64,000 nucleotides of DNA. Origin: Bacillota bacterium (lineage in GTDB: Bacteria > Bacillota > Clostridia > Ch29). This document shows positions 25,336 through 33,780 of the stretch, piece by piece (the first letter of the stretch is position 1; the number at the start of each line of letters is the position of its first letter). The notes under the pieces were generated by a model, which was not told the origin of the DNA, did not search any database, and worked only from the letters and a program-made list of their open reading frames with translations. The position numbers were made by a program, and so were the translations under genes. Where the stretch lies: assembly GCA_013540605.1 (NCBI GenBank), contig JABVCK010000008.1, positions 1 through 64,000 of the forward strand, written 5' to 3'.

Positions 25336-25620
25336 TTAAATAGATAGAATAAGAAATCTGCCTATAAATGCATCGGGGACATCCCGCGGCAAGGAATACC
25401 CGCGTAGCAGCGGTGTGTCCCCATACCTTAAGGCAGCGGTGTGTCCCCTTTCCTTAAAGTTTGTCAATTTGTCAAGCCTGACCCCATTACTTGCACGATA
25501 GGGCATTGTCAAACAAAGAACCGTCCCCTGTTCTACGAATACACTTGTTGCGAAGATGGATGCCATGGCGATAATGGAGAGTGCAAATGCCATTATTTTA
25601 TGTATTATTTTATGTATCAT
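25336..25620 (-). pseudogene. Secreted-protein gene truncated by repeat elements
   Basis: ATG 25620 has AAAGGTGG at ideal spacing and starts a clear signal peptide (MAFALSIIAMASIFATSV). After about 32 codons the frame enters the GGGGACGG word (25517-25528) and then the REP-like element, where its translation is repeat-derived. It is probably a small secreted protein whose body has been replaced by repeats. Confidence 0.4.
25375..25460. repeat. REP-like element, long copy
   Basis: GGGGACATCC at the left and TGTGTCCCC at the right bracket a GC-rich core containing GCGGCAAGGAATACC and GCAGCGG. The right half (GCAGCGGTGTGTCCCC) is repeated once more directly after. Both ends run into CCTTAA(AG). 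Same family as 403, 39006 and 63067. Confidence 0.75.
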
Positions 25621-25637
25621 TTTATGACCACCTTTCC

Positions 25638-25686
25638 GCGAAATATACTATTGCCTAAAGGCCGTAGTATTTCGCATTATTTTTTT
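25638..25686 (+). terminator. Rho-independent terminator, plus direction
   Basis: GCGAAATATACTA pairs with TAGTATTTCGC (two-base bulge) around a loop with its own GCC/GGC pairing, then ATTATTTTTTT. It would stop plus-strand transcription coming from the SanA-like gene and protect the convergent secreted-protein operon. Confidence 0.65.
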
Positions 25687-25743
25687 CACTATTACGATTT
25701 TTTAAAACTATAGTTTTTGCCTGTTATGCTATTTTGTCATATA

Positions 25744-27087
25744 TTACTCCCCTTGGCATTTAATCAGGAAACTTGAAAATTCACGTCCACGTTGCGCGTC
25801 GACAAGTGCTGCCTCATCATTGATCCAGCGGAAACGAATTACATTTCCGTTAACTGCCCGAGGGTTTTGCAGTGAATCGGTTAGCAATGTCTGTGACATT
25901 GTTGCCAAGTCAATGATCATTACGTCGGTAACGCCGACCATCGGGTCAGTGCCATAGCCTATTGCAATTTTGTTTCCTGAAGGCGAAAAACGAGGTTCAC
26001 CATCGAGGTATCCAACAACTTTGGTAATTTCAGACACTTCTCCTGTTGATACATTGACACTGCTAATGAACTCAGTGGTGTTAGAACTGCCGTCTTCGTA
26101 ACTAGAGTACGCAATTTTTCCATCCTTAACACCACTTATACGCAAATTCGGTAGTTTTGGGACGTTTACAGCGATAACCATTTTGTTATTAACATCAACC
26201 ATACGAGTGTCACTGAGCGCACCCACAACGACATTTCTATCGGTTATGAACCCGACAATATCATTATTATAGGATGGTTGAATCAGTTGACGTTCCTCTC
26301 CGGTTTTAAGGTCAATTTCCCAAACAGACGTCTCGTTTAGCGCAGTGCTGTCACGATTTGTGCGATAAACGACATAATTACCATCAGGACTGATGTTTAC
26401 GCTATCTACCCAAGTAAGGTACCAATCCGGATGAAGCTTCTTGATTTCGAGACTGATTTCAGCTTGAGTTTTGCCGGAGTATGTATCGGACGAAATCTTT
26501 TTTGCGGACATATTTTCTGGATCTATGCGCCAAATCCCCATATCCGTGTATGCAATATAGATGTTTTTTTCGCTGACGGAGATAAAGCCGCACGACTGAT
26601 TCCCCCATTCAGATGGGAAAACAAAGTTATCTTTTCCAACACTTGCTTTATAGAATATGCTTTCGTACTCGCCGTTTGATTTATCTGTAATAGTGATTTT
26701 AAACGGCGTCAGTTTGACCTCGGTTGTCTTCTCACCGACTAACGAATACGCTTTCATATGTTCGGCAATGAATTTTGCACGAGTTTCGGCAAGGTTGTTT
26801 ATGCCGGGAATATCTTGACCCTGCGCATCTACTATGCCGTTAGGGTAGAGTATACTCATCATTTCGGCATACTCTTTATCGCTGATTGAGTCGATTAACA
26901 GAACCGCACCATTCTCTCCCACCATAATATTACTGAAATTATCTCCATAGGGAATGGCAGCCATCGTTTTTTCGCTTGCAATTGGCAAGTTAAATGCTTG
27001 CATTGCTTGTGAAGTCGCTACCCCGATAAAGGTAAACGCAATTACTATAGCTGTGATGCTTAACCATTTTTTCATAATTATAACCAT
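25744..27087 (-). CDS. Secreted beta-propeller-like protein (TolB/WD40-like repeats)
   Basis: A 447-residue protein with a signal peptide (WLSITAIVIAFTFIGVATSQA). The second half contains blade-like repeats: VNISPDGNYVVYRTN, then PRFSPSGNKIAIGYG and INDEAALVDA, each ending in a conserved strand as in TolB-type propellers. No catalytic motif seen. The start could be ATG 27087 (AGGA at 5 bases) or ATG 27075. It lies 49 bases behind the DUF6147 gene on the same strand and probably belongs to the ECF sigma unit. Confidence 0.65.
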   Translation of the reverse strand: MVIIMKKWLSITAIVIAFTFIGVATSQAMQAFNLPIASEKTMAAIPYGDNFSNIMVGENGAVLLIDSISDKEYAEMMSILYPNGIVDAQGQDIPGINNLAETRAKFIAEHMKAYSLVGEKTTEVKLTPFKITITDKSNGEYESIFYKASVGKDNFVFPSEWGNQSCGFISVSEKNIYIAYTDMGIWRIDPENMSAKKISSDTYSGKTQAEISLEIKKLHPDWYLTWVDSVNISPDGNYVVYRTNRDSTALNETSVWEIDLKTGEERQLIQPSYNNDIVGFITDRNVVVGALSDTRMVDVNNKMVIAVNVPKLPNLRISGVKDGKIAYSSYEDGSSNTTEFISSVNVSTGEVSEITKVVGYLDGEPRFSPSGNKIAIGYGTDPMVGVTDVMIIDLATMSQTLLTDSLQNPRAVNGNVIRFRWINDEAALVDAQRGREFSSFLIKCQGE

Positions 27088-27136
27088 TCCTTTCCTGCGC
27101 GTAAGTATAAATAAGATTTGATGAGCGCATGCATGT

Positions 27137-27568
27137 TTAATAAGTTACAGTCTTACTATAAACTGTGCCCGACTCATAGCCGCCGTCGCCAGATACATAG
27201 TAATATGTCTCAACCCTGTAAGTCCCACTGGTCACCTGATATGTTTCCAGTATGGATGCCGACGAAGATGTTGAAGATTTAGACCAGCTTTTCACGTTTG
27301 ACCATGATCCGTTAGAATAACGCTGCAAAGTAGATGTGAGATAAATGTTTTTTCCAGCAGGTGCTTTTTGCACATACCCGTATACAGTAGCCGTTCCGCT
27401 TGATGAAATGGTCAGCGAGGTGCTTGCCTGGTTGATGTAAACATACTGAATGGACACCACTGACTCTGGTGCTGCGCTTGTTTCTCCTGCAGCCAAAGCT
27501 GTCGGCATTAATGCAGAAATGACAAGTAAAGCAGTCAATGCGGTAGATAAAAGTTTTTTCTTAAGCAT
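27137..27568 (-). CDS. Secreted DUF6147-like protein
   Basis: A 143-residue protein with a signal peptide (LLSTALTALLVISALMPTALA) and a small beta-sandwich-like body (SLTISSSGTATVYGYVQ, then WSKSSTSSSASILETY and YRVETYYYV). It resembles the DUF6147 family of exported clostridial proteins, function unknown. ATG 27568 follows AAAGGAGG, but that SD is buried in a long hairpin (27572-27625), so translation may be regulated. It lies between the anti-sigma-like gene and the propeller gene. Confidence 0.65.
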   Translation of the reverse strand: MLKKKLLSTALTALLVISALMPTALAAGETSAAPESVVSIQYVYINQASTSLTISSSGTATVYGYVQKAPAGKNIYLTSTLQRYSNGSWSNVKSWSKSSTSSSASILETYQVTSGTYRVETYYYVSGDGGYESGTVYSKTVTY

Positions 27569-27571
27569 AGT

Positions 27572-27625
27572 AAAGCCTCCTTTGATTTTTGTTTTCATTA
27601 AATAAAACAAATCAAAAGAGGCTTT
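27572..27625 (-). promoter_or_regulatory. Hairpin sequestering the ribosome binding site of the DUF6147-like gene
   Basis: On the minus strand AAAGCCTCTTTTGATTTG and GTTTT pair with AAAAC and the AT-rich stretch ending AAAGGAGGCTTT, around an 8-nt loop; only two extra As bulge. The paired 3' arm includes the whole SD. No U-tract follows, so it is unlikely to be a terminator. An RNA thermometer or protein-controlled switch is possible. Confidence 0.7.
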
Positions 27626-27667
27626 TGTGACAGGAAAAATAAATTTTCTAAAAAATTTTTCTGAATC

Positions 27668-28363
27668 CTATGGACTTAAGTCCGTGTCTGTAATTTCAAT
27701 GCTTTCCGCAATCTTAAACATAATGTCTCTGTCCAACGTTGAGGATACCATATACATATACTTATCATCGTACCAAAGCAGGTTTTGGACGCCCTGATTG
27801 GAATAGTATTTTGCAGAAAGACCTTTAAACTCCAGTTCCTCAAGTTCAACTCCTTCAGTATTTATATTCATGGAAACATTCTCAAGGCGCTGTTGGCTGT
27901 AAGATATGAAGTCGTCGCCCTTTTCATATTCCAGCAAAACAAAGCCGTCGGTGTTTTTATTGACCAATTTAAAGCCTTCCGGTATATAGGTTGGTTCATA
28001 TATGGCAAATCCATCTGCCGCATCCTGAAATGACCGGCTTTCATTAAAGAATATGTGAGTAAATTTCTCGTACACCTCGGCTATGAATTCAAATACCGCG
28101 GCGCGCACAGCCGATACGCTCATCGCGGACGCAAGCAGGATAATGATTGCGGCGACTAGTGCGACCGCCCGCCTGCGCAGAAATACGGCTCCGACAGTTG
28201 GGCTTCCCGTTTTGCTGCGACGTATAAGCTTCCTCATCTTCCGCTGAAATTTATTTGAGAATTCATGTTCTATCTCATGATCAGCCGGCAGGGCTTCCAG
28301 CTCGCGTATGTCCGCCTTGATGACGGCTTCCCTGAGCATATCGTCGGTAAAATTACATATCAT
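27668..28363 (-). CDS. Anti-sigma-factor-like membrane protein with DUF4367 domain
   Basis: A 231-residue protein with a cytoplasmic N-terminal part (about 70 residues), one membrane helix (AVALVAAIIILLASAMSVSAV) and an extracytoplasmic DUF4367 domain (YIPEGFKLV, then FISYSQQRLE and LLWYDDKYMYMV). Genes with this plan directly follow ECF sigma factors and act as membrane anti-sigma factors. ATG 28363 overlaps the sigma gene by 11 bases and uses the SD GGGAGG inside it. The N-terminal region probably binds the sigma factor. Confidence 0.82.
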   Translation of the reverse strand: MICNFTDDMLREAVIKADIRELEALPADHEIEHEFSNKFQRKMRKLIRRSKTGSPTVGAVFLRRRAVALVAAIIILLASAMSVSAVRAAVFEFIAEVYEKFTHIFFNESRSFQDAADGFAIYEPTYIPEGFKLVNKNTDGFVLLEYEKGDDFISYSQQRLENVSMNINTEGVELEELEFKGLSAKYYSNQGVQNLLWYDDKYMYMVSSTLDRDIMFKIAESIEITDTDLSP

Positions 28364-28895
28364 CGGTACTTTCCTCCCTTCCCAGAATCTCCTCAAGCAT
28401 GCGTTTTGCGCGCTCGAGCCGCTTTCTGACCGCCGCCTCGGAAATATCCAGCATCTTAGCTGTTTCCGCGTTCGAAAACCCCTGGACGTATTTCAGCTTC
28501 AGCGCGTCTTTGTATATGGCGGGCAGCTTCAACACGGCTTCCGCAAGATAATCCAAATCATCTGTCCGTTCTAATTTTTCTTCGGCGATGTAAAACGCGG
28601 CCTCTTCAATCGGAACCGTGGAATGTCTTTTGCGGCGGTTATACATATTGATCGCGGCGTTCCTAACAATAGTAACAACGTAGCTCTTGGTTTTGTGACA
28701 GGAAATTTCCCCCACCTTATCAAAATTTTCAAGTATCTTGACAAACGCCTGATGTACGGCGTCCTCCGCAAGGCTTTCGTCGTTCAGGATGCGGTTCGCG
28801 ACATAAAACATAAGCTTCCTGTATGTAACGTAAAGCGATTCGAATTTATTCTTTTCTTCGTCGCCCTCAAGCATCGCCAGATATATTGGAAGCAT
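28353..28895 (-). CDS. ECF-type RNA polymerase sigma factor
   Basis: A 180-residue sigma-70 family protein with region 2 (LAEDAVHQAFVKILENFDKV) and region 4 (DALKLKYVQGFSNAETAKML, then AAVRKRLERAKRML). There are no regions 1 and 3, so it is extracytoplasmic-function type. ATG 28895 has AAAGGAGG at 10 bases; ATG 28904 is too close to the SD. It is coupled to the DUF4367 anti-sigma-like gene and probably drives the whole minus-strand unit down to 25744. Confidence 0.88.
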   Translation of the reverse strand: MLPIYLAMLEGDEEKNKFESLYVTYRKLMFYVANRILNDESLAEDAVHQAFVKILENFDKVGEISCHKTKSYVVTIVRNAAINMYNRRKRHSTVPIEEAAFYIAEEKLERTDDLDYLAEAVLKLPAIYKDALKLKYVQGFSNAETAKMLDISEAAVRKRLERAKRMLEEILGREESTDDM

Positions 28896-29180
28896 TTTCC
28901 CCATCCCTCCTTTGTCCCTGTTGTCCCCCGCGCGGCTTTGCATGGAGCCTGCGGCCGGAAAGCCGCGCTTTAATGCGGTCACTGGCAATAACATCGTATA
29001 CTTCCTGGCAAATAATATCCAGCGGCCGCATTTTATTATTTGACGTTATTTGCCGCAACTGGTTCCGGTAGACATGTTCCCTCGAACAATCAACCCCCGT
29101 CTTTTCCGTCTACACAACCCCGCCCACCGAAAGCCGCCCCGAAAGGCTGTGGATGTGTTTCCTTGAACAGTTGCACAAAC

Positions 29181-29258
29181 AAAAAAACAGGGCTTCCCGG
29201 CATCTCCACCGCCGAAAAACACATTTTCGGCAGATGGCAAATCACCGGAAAACCCTGT
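29181..29258 (-). terminator. Compound terminator with possible alternative fold
   Basis: On the minus strand ACAGGGTTTTCCGG pairs with CCGGGAAGCCCTGT (two G-U pairs) and is followed by seven Ts. Inside it a second hairpin, GCCGAAAA with TTTTCGGC, forms at 29211-29231. The inner bases 29233-29242 are also perfectly complementary to 29296-29305 upstream; that pairing cannot coexist with the terminator stem without a pseudoknot. The rest of 28896-29180 shows no recognisable gene. Confidence 0.65.
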
Positions 29259-29342
29259 ATTCAAACCGTTTTTAAGGCGCTTATTTATTTTTTACATTTG
29301 CCATCAACACCACGCACTCCACGTGCGTTGAGCGCATGAAAA

Positions 29343-29381
29343 CATAGCCATGGGCCGGGCTTCTACCGTCTCATGGCTATG
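29343..29381 (-). terminator. Hairpin behind the UDP-glucose dehydrogenase gene
   Basis: CATAGCCATG pairs with CATGGCTATG over a 19-nt loop, starting 20 bases after the stop; TTTTC follows on the minus strand. A weak terminator or 3' stabiliser. Confidence 0.5.
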
Positions 29382-29400
29382 CTCAAAGGGATGCTTCAGA

Positions 29401-30690
29401 TTATCTGCCTATACCGCAGTATATAAAGCCTAAGCTTCTCATTCTGTCGGCATCCATGCAATTTCTTCCGTCAACAAAAATAGGCTCCCTGACCAGCCTT
29501 GCCACCCTTTCAAGGTCCATCTCGACAAACTCCTTCCACTCGGTTACGAGCACAATCCCATGGCATCCCTCTACCGCCCCGTACAGGTCGGCACATACCT
29601 CTGTTCCGCCTGGAACCAGCTCTGCCCCTTCCTGCACAACAGGATCATAGGCCTTTACCCTGCACCCCTTTGCCGTCAGAGCCTTTATCAAATCAATAGA
29701 GGGGGCAAACCTCATGTCGTCCGTATCCGGCTTGAAAGAAAGGCCGAGAACGGAGATTGTCTTGCCGGCCAGGTCACCCAGGTGACGTTCCATCACCTTG
29801 ACGGGAATCAGTTTCTGGCGTTCATTTACCTCCAATACCTGCTTTGCTATTCTAAATTCATAACCCTTTTTTTCAGCCATCCTGATTATCGCATTGACAT
29901 CCTTTGGAAAACACGAGCCTCCGAAACCAATCCCTGCCTTCAAAAACCTGTTCCCTATCCTGCTGTCCATACCCATTCCCATTGCGACTTCATCGATATC
30001 TGCTCCCACCCTGTCGCATATATTGGCAATCTCGTTGATAAAGGATATTTTTGCCGCAAGAAATGTGTTGGAAGCATATTTAATCATTTCCGCACTTTCC
30101 GGTGATACCGTAATCACCGGGACATTCAGTTTCTGGTACAGCTGTCTGAGTATTCTTAAGGCCACCGGACTGGAACTGCCGATGACTATGCGGTCCCCAT
30201 TGAAGGTGTCGTATATCCCGCTTCCTTCCCTCAAGAATTCGGGATTGGATACCACATCCACATCATTGCTTTCTGTCCTGTTCTGCTGGATAATTCTCTT
30301 GACAGCCGCCGAAGTCCCAACCGGAACAGTACTCTTGACCACAACCACCTTATACCCGTTCAGGTTCTTGGAAACAGACAGTACAGCCTCCGTTACCTGG
30401 GACAAATCTGCGCTTCCATCGCTCCCCATAGGAGACCCGACGCAGATAAATATTACAGAGGATTTCCTGATAGCGCTGCCGATATCGGTAGAGAAAGACA
30501 GCCTGCCCTCTTGCAGGTTTCTGTTAACCATATCTTCGAGACCCTCTTCGTAGAACGGCGTGATTCCCTTGTTCAGCATCTCTACTCTACCGGCATCCCT
30601 ATCGACACAATACACACTGTGCCCTATTTCTGCCATACTCGTACCGTGAATCAGTCCAACGGGTCCGAGGCCAATAACACAAATATCCAT
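29401..30690 (-). CDS. ugd: UDP-glucose/GDP-mannose dehydrogenase family protein
   Basis: A 429-residue NAD-dependent sugar-nucleotide dehydrogenase: Rossmann motif GLGPVGLIHG at the start, SNPEFLREG, catalytic cysteine in GGSCFPKD and C-terminal LGLSFKPDTDDMR. It oxidises UDP-glucose to UDP-glucuronate (or GDP-mannose to the uronate) for cell-surface polysaccharide. ATG 30690 has GGGGAGAT 7 bases ahead; the frame is open 33 codons farther but without SD. It stands alone. Confidence 0.9.
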   Translation of the reverse strand: MDICVIGLGPVGLIHGTSMAEIGHSVYCVDRDAGRVEMLNKGITPFYEEGLEDMVNRNLQEGRLSFSTDIGSAIRKSSVIFICVGSPMGSDGSADLSQVTEAVLSVSKNLNGYKVVVVKSTVPVGTSAAVKRIIQQNRTESNDVDVVSNPEFLREGSGIYDTFNGDRIVIGSSSPVALRILRQLYQKLNVPVITVSPESAEMIKYASNTFLAAKISFINEIANICDRVGADIDEVAMGMGMDSRIGNRFLKAGIGFGGSCFPKDVNAIIRMAEKKGYEFRIAKQVLEVNERQKLIPVKVMERHLGDLAGKTISVLGLSFKPDTDDMRFAPSIDLIKALTAKGCRVKAYDPVVQEGAELVPGGTEVCADLYGAVEGCHGIVLVTEWKEFVEMDLERVARLVREPIFVDGRNCMDADRMRSLGFIYCGIGR

Positions 30691-30893
30691 AATTATCTCC
30701 CCATAAACGTTTCTATTCCTTTTGCGCTTCCCATTCCCCTTACTTTTTTTATTATTTAGAATATTACTCAAACTCGATATTGTTGTCAATTGTTAATCTT
30801 GCCAAGGAGAATAAATGAAAAATTGCTAATGAATATTTATTTTTAAATAAAGCATACTAAAGACGTACAAAACAATAGAAGGAGTGTGAGAGA

Positions 30894-31274
30894 ATGGCAG
30901 AACAAGAAAGAAGAGACAATGAACAAAGAGAGAACCGAGGTGTAGACATAAGCGGTATACTTATCAGATTAGTTGTTGCTGCAATAGTGCTTGCAATCAC
31001 GGCTTTTCTGACACCTGGTTTCCGCATCGAGAGTATCTGGGCGCTTATAATTGGAGCCATCGTGCTGGCAATTTTGGATTATGTTATTACCAGAGTAACT
31101 GGTATTGAAGCATCGCCCTTTGGCAAGGGTATCGTAGGTTTCATCACCGCAGCCGTAATCATCTATGCTACACAGTACTTTGTAGCAGGATTCAATGTCT
31201 CCGTATGGGGAGCTATTATCGGAGCCCTGATTTTCGGTATTGTAGATGCGATAATTCCAGGAAAAGCAATGTAG
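30894..31274 (+). CDS. Phage holin family 4-like small membrane protein
   Basis: A 126-residue protein with a charged N-terminus and four hydrophobic segments. The pattern VLAITAFLTPGFRIESIWALIIGAIVLAILDYVI matches the chromosomal 4-TMS 'phage holin family' (COG1950) common in Bacillota and Actinobacteria; these are not tied to prophages and their function is unknown. SD AGAAGGAG precedes the ATG. Single-gene unit closed by a perfect 13-bp terminator stem. Confidence 0.8.
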   Translation: MAEQERRDNEQRENRGVDISGILIRLVVAAIVLAITAFLTPGFRIESIWALIIGAIVLAILDYVITRVTGIEASPFGKGIVGFITAAVIIYATQYFVAGFNVSVWGAIIGALIFGIVDAIIPGKAM

Positions 31275-31302
31275 CAAAAGCCCTGCAAAGGGCGAGCCAA
31301 AA

Positions 31303-31333
31303 TTAAGGGTACCGGAAACTCCGGTACCCTTAA
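31303..31333. terminator. Bidirectional terminator
   Basis: A perfect 13-bp stem, TTAAGGGTACCGG with CCGGTACCCTTAA and a 5-nt loop, between convergent genes. A and T stretches are modest on either side. Confidence 0.65.
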
Positions 31334-31335
31334 TC

Positions 31336-31842
31336 CTACCTTACAGTAGGCGCTGGCCTTCTGAACATCTCTGTCAGTTCATCAAGAAAACCACTTACGG
31401 GTTTTCCCTGTCGAATATCCTTTGCAAAGTTCTTAAGCCTGGTTACGGTATCCACATCAGCGGATACATACACGTTATTCAACATCCTGTCGGTTTTCTT
31501 GGCTGTGTCTATAACCGATTGTTTCATCGCATCGGTCATCTTTCCTTCTACATTTCCTGATAAGTCTATTCCAACATACGCCGTGGTTCCACTGACGACG
31601 ACCGTTGCAGCTTTTACCCCATTGATGTCCTCAACACTGTCCGCGATAGCTGCAGCCCTCCTGGTATCTTCAGCAGCGTCCCTCTCGGGCGTCCTGTTCG
31701 GGGGCGCCTCAGGAGCGGGCGTAACACGCTGCTGGGGTGCCGGCGTCTGCCTTTGTTCAGGCCTCTGCTGCGGGGCACACGCCATTGCTAAAGAAACTAA
31801 CAGCACAAAGGCCAACAAAACCAAAATATTTCTTTTATGCAT
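31336..31842 (-). CDS. YhcN/YlaJ-family spore lipoprotein
   Basis: A 168-residue protein with a lipoprotein signal (LLAFVLLVSLAMAC), a proline/glutamine-rich linker and a YhcN/YlaJ domain (IADSVEDINGVKAATVVVSGTTAYVGIDL, then VYVSADVDTV). Members are spore-cortex or membrane lipoproteins in Bacillus and relatives. This supports a spore-forming host. Single gene with its own terminator region. Confidence 0.85.
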   Translation of the reverse strand: MHKRNILVLLAFVLLVSLAMACAPQQRPEQRQTPAPQQRVTPAPEAPPNRTPERDAAEDTRRAAAIADSVEDINGVKAATVVVSGTTAYVGIDLSGNVEGKMTDAMKQSVIDTAKKTDRMLNNVYVSADVDTVTRLKNFAKDIRQGKPVSGFLDELTEMFRRPAPTVR

Positions 31843-32005
31843 ATCTGTTACTCTCCCTTCATAAGCGAGTCTAGTAATAGTTTTTGACAGGGAGAAAAAT
31901 TTATTATTCCAATTATATGAACATATGCTTGAATCTCTGTGTCTTGTCCCCGGACAGGGCCATAATCGTTATTTCCGATCTTGATGTCTACAATGGTGCA
32001 AAAGC

Positions 32006-32419
32006 TTACTCTGCAGTATATTTTTTTACATACTCGGGAATTTCTTCCATATCTTTATTTATGCTTACTGTAAATTTAACCTTGAAATTTTGTGCCAGGT
32101 ATTCCAGGCCCTCGAAAAAACTTTCCATTTCGTCGTTATCCATAGGAACAATTTTCAGCAATCCATCTATATATATCTTTTCTATATCAAAATCTCCTGC
32201 TATGACTCCCGATATAAACCCAAGCAGGGCATCCGCCCGCTTAATCCGGAATTCACCCGCATTCATCAGCCTGATAGAAGGGTCCAGGTCGTACATGTGC
32301 CGGTTGCCGTCGTCTATGTATATTATATTGCCCTTTGTTTCACCGGACCATTTGTTTGCCATTTCAATCAATACCTTTGTCTTCCCTGTTCCCTTCTTTC
32401 CCACCAGAACATTTATCAT
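32006..32419 (-). CDS. Small P-loop ATP-binding protein
   Basis: A 137-residue protein with Walker A GKKGTGKT at residues 7-14 and a possible Walker B (KIYIDGLL). It is much shorter than most P-loop ATPases and has no other domain. I recognise no characterised family. ATG 32419 with AAAGGGG upstream is preferred to the longer frame. It follows glycerate kinase by 43 bases on the same strand. Confidence 0.6.
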   Translation of the reverse strand: MINVLVGKKGTGKTKVLIEMANKWSGETKGNIIYIDDGNRHMYDLDPSIRLMNAGEFRIKRADALLGFISGVIAGDFDIEKIYIDGLLKIVPMDNDEMESFFEGLEYLAQNFKVKFTVSINKDMEEIPEYVKKYTAE

Positions 32420-32462
32420 ATAAAAACCCCTTTCGGTATTTTTGTTTTTCATAGAGAATACA

Positions 32463-33596
32463 TCATAGGTTTATCCCGATAAGCTTCATAGCACTTGCAG
32501 CGGCATCCCTCAGCAATACTCCGGCATTTTCCATAGCCGTATCAACACTCATGGGTCCGCTGCATATGCTTATTGCCGCTGTAATGCCCTCCCGGTGAAG
32601 CAAAGACATATCCCCTTTAATTCCGCCGGCAATTGCAACTACCGGAATACCCAGCTTTTTTGCAATCCGGGAAACTCCTAAAATGGTTTTTCCATGATAT
32701 GTTTGTGAATCAATATTACCCTCACCGGTGATAATAAGTCCGGCACCCTCTACCCTGCTTTGGAACGCCACCGTTTCAAGCACGATCTGTACCCCGGATT
32801 CCAGCCTGGCGTTCAAGAAGGACATCAGCCCAAAGCCCATACCTCCCCCCGCACCTGCCCCAGGTATGTCTTTAAGGTTTTGCCCGGTAACCCTTTGTAC
32901 GATGCAGCTCAGATGGCTCAGGTTCCTATCCAGGATCTGTATCATATCGTCGCTGGCACCTTTCTGTGGGCCGTAAACCCTGGCAGCGCCCGTTTCTCCT
33001 GTAAGGGGATTATCCACATCACATGCAGCCCGAAAGACCGATTCCCGTATCCTGGGATCGAGGCCTCCCATGTCGATATCGTGCAAGCTGTCCAGAAACC
33101 CGCCCCCTTGATCAATATCCTTCCCTTCCGCGTCCACAAACCTGACCCCCAGTGCGCGTGCCATGCCTGTTCCACCGTCAACCGTCGCGCTGCCGCCAAT
33201 TCCTACCACAAACTTCCTGCAGCCCAAGTCAAGGGCTCTAAGGATGAGCTGCCCGGTTCCATAGGTAGTAGCTGTCAAGGGGTTTCTCCTGCCGGGCGGA
33301 ACCAATGTAAGGCCGGAAGCCGAAGCCATCTCTATAACAGCGGTTTCGCCATCTCCAAGTATACCAAACCGGCTTTCAACATCTTCCATCAACGGCCCCT
33401 TTACCACTGCCTTTACAATGCGCCCTCCGGTTGCTGCAACCATTGCATCGACGGTGCCCTCTCCACCATCCGCCATAGGTATTAATTCGACCTCAGCCTC
33501 CGGCAGTACTGATAGGACGCCTTCCTTTATGATATTTGCCGCATCTCCGGCATCAAGGCTTCCTTTGAAAGAATCCGGCGCGATTACAATCCTCAA
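32463..33596 (-). CDS. Glycerate kinase (GlxK/GarK type)
   Basis: A 377-residue member of the type-1 glycerate kinase family, which phosphorylates D-glycerate to 2-phosphoglycerate. The hallmarks are APDSFKGSL at the start, PMADGGEGT, GIGGSATVDGGTGMA and the late ITGEGNIDSQT. The start is TTG 33596, with GGGGGG ahead. It lies downstream of a CdaR-type regulator, the usual controller of glycerate/glucarate use; the heptamer array lies between the two genes. Confidence 0.92.
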   Translation of the reverse strand: MRIVIAPDSFKGSLDAGDAANIIKEGVLSVLPEAEVELIPMADGGEGTVDAMVAATGGRIVKAVVKGPLMEDVESRFGILGDGETAVIEMASASGLTLVPPGRRNPLTATTYGTGQLILRALDLGCRKFVVGIGGSATVDGGTGMARALGVRFVDAEGKDIDQGGGFLDSLHDIDMGGLDPRIRESVFRAACDVDNPLTGETGAARVYGPQKGASDDMIQILDRNLSHLSCIVQRVTGQNLKDIPGAGAGGGMGFGLMSFLNARLESGVQIVLETVAFQSRVEGAGLIITGEGNIDSQTYHGKTILGVSRIAKKLGIPVVAIAGGIKGDMSLLHREGITAAISICSGPMSVDTAMENAGVLLRDAAASAMKLIGINL

Positions 33597-33614
33597 TTCA
33601 ATCCCCCCAGTACG

Positions 33615-33775
33615 TGATCAGTGGCCAATTATCAGTTGCCAGTTACCAGTTAACAGATGACAGACATCAGAAACCCGTTGGCAGATGACAGATATCAGTG
33701 GAACTACGAACTACCAACTATGAACTACGAACTAATATCTAGCGCCTGAGATCTGCGATCTGCCATCTGCGATCT
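33615..33775. repeat. Degenerate heptamer array 2 (23 units in perfect register)
   Basis: The 161 bp divide without gap into 23 words of 7 bp. The first twelve mostly end in CAG (ttgccag and ttaccag, for example), the next five end in AACT and the last six end in TCT or CCT (gcgatct three times with variants). It ends five bases before the stop codon of cdaR. It is not a simple microsatellite: positions 1-4 of the words vary while the last three and the phase are kept. Confidence 0.88.
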
Positions 33776-33780
33776 ATAAG

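Noticed and set aside
30894-31274. Prophage marker (holin)
   Set aside because: The COG1950-type 'holin' is a common chromosomal protein and no phage genes are near.
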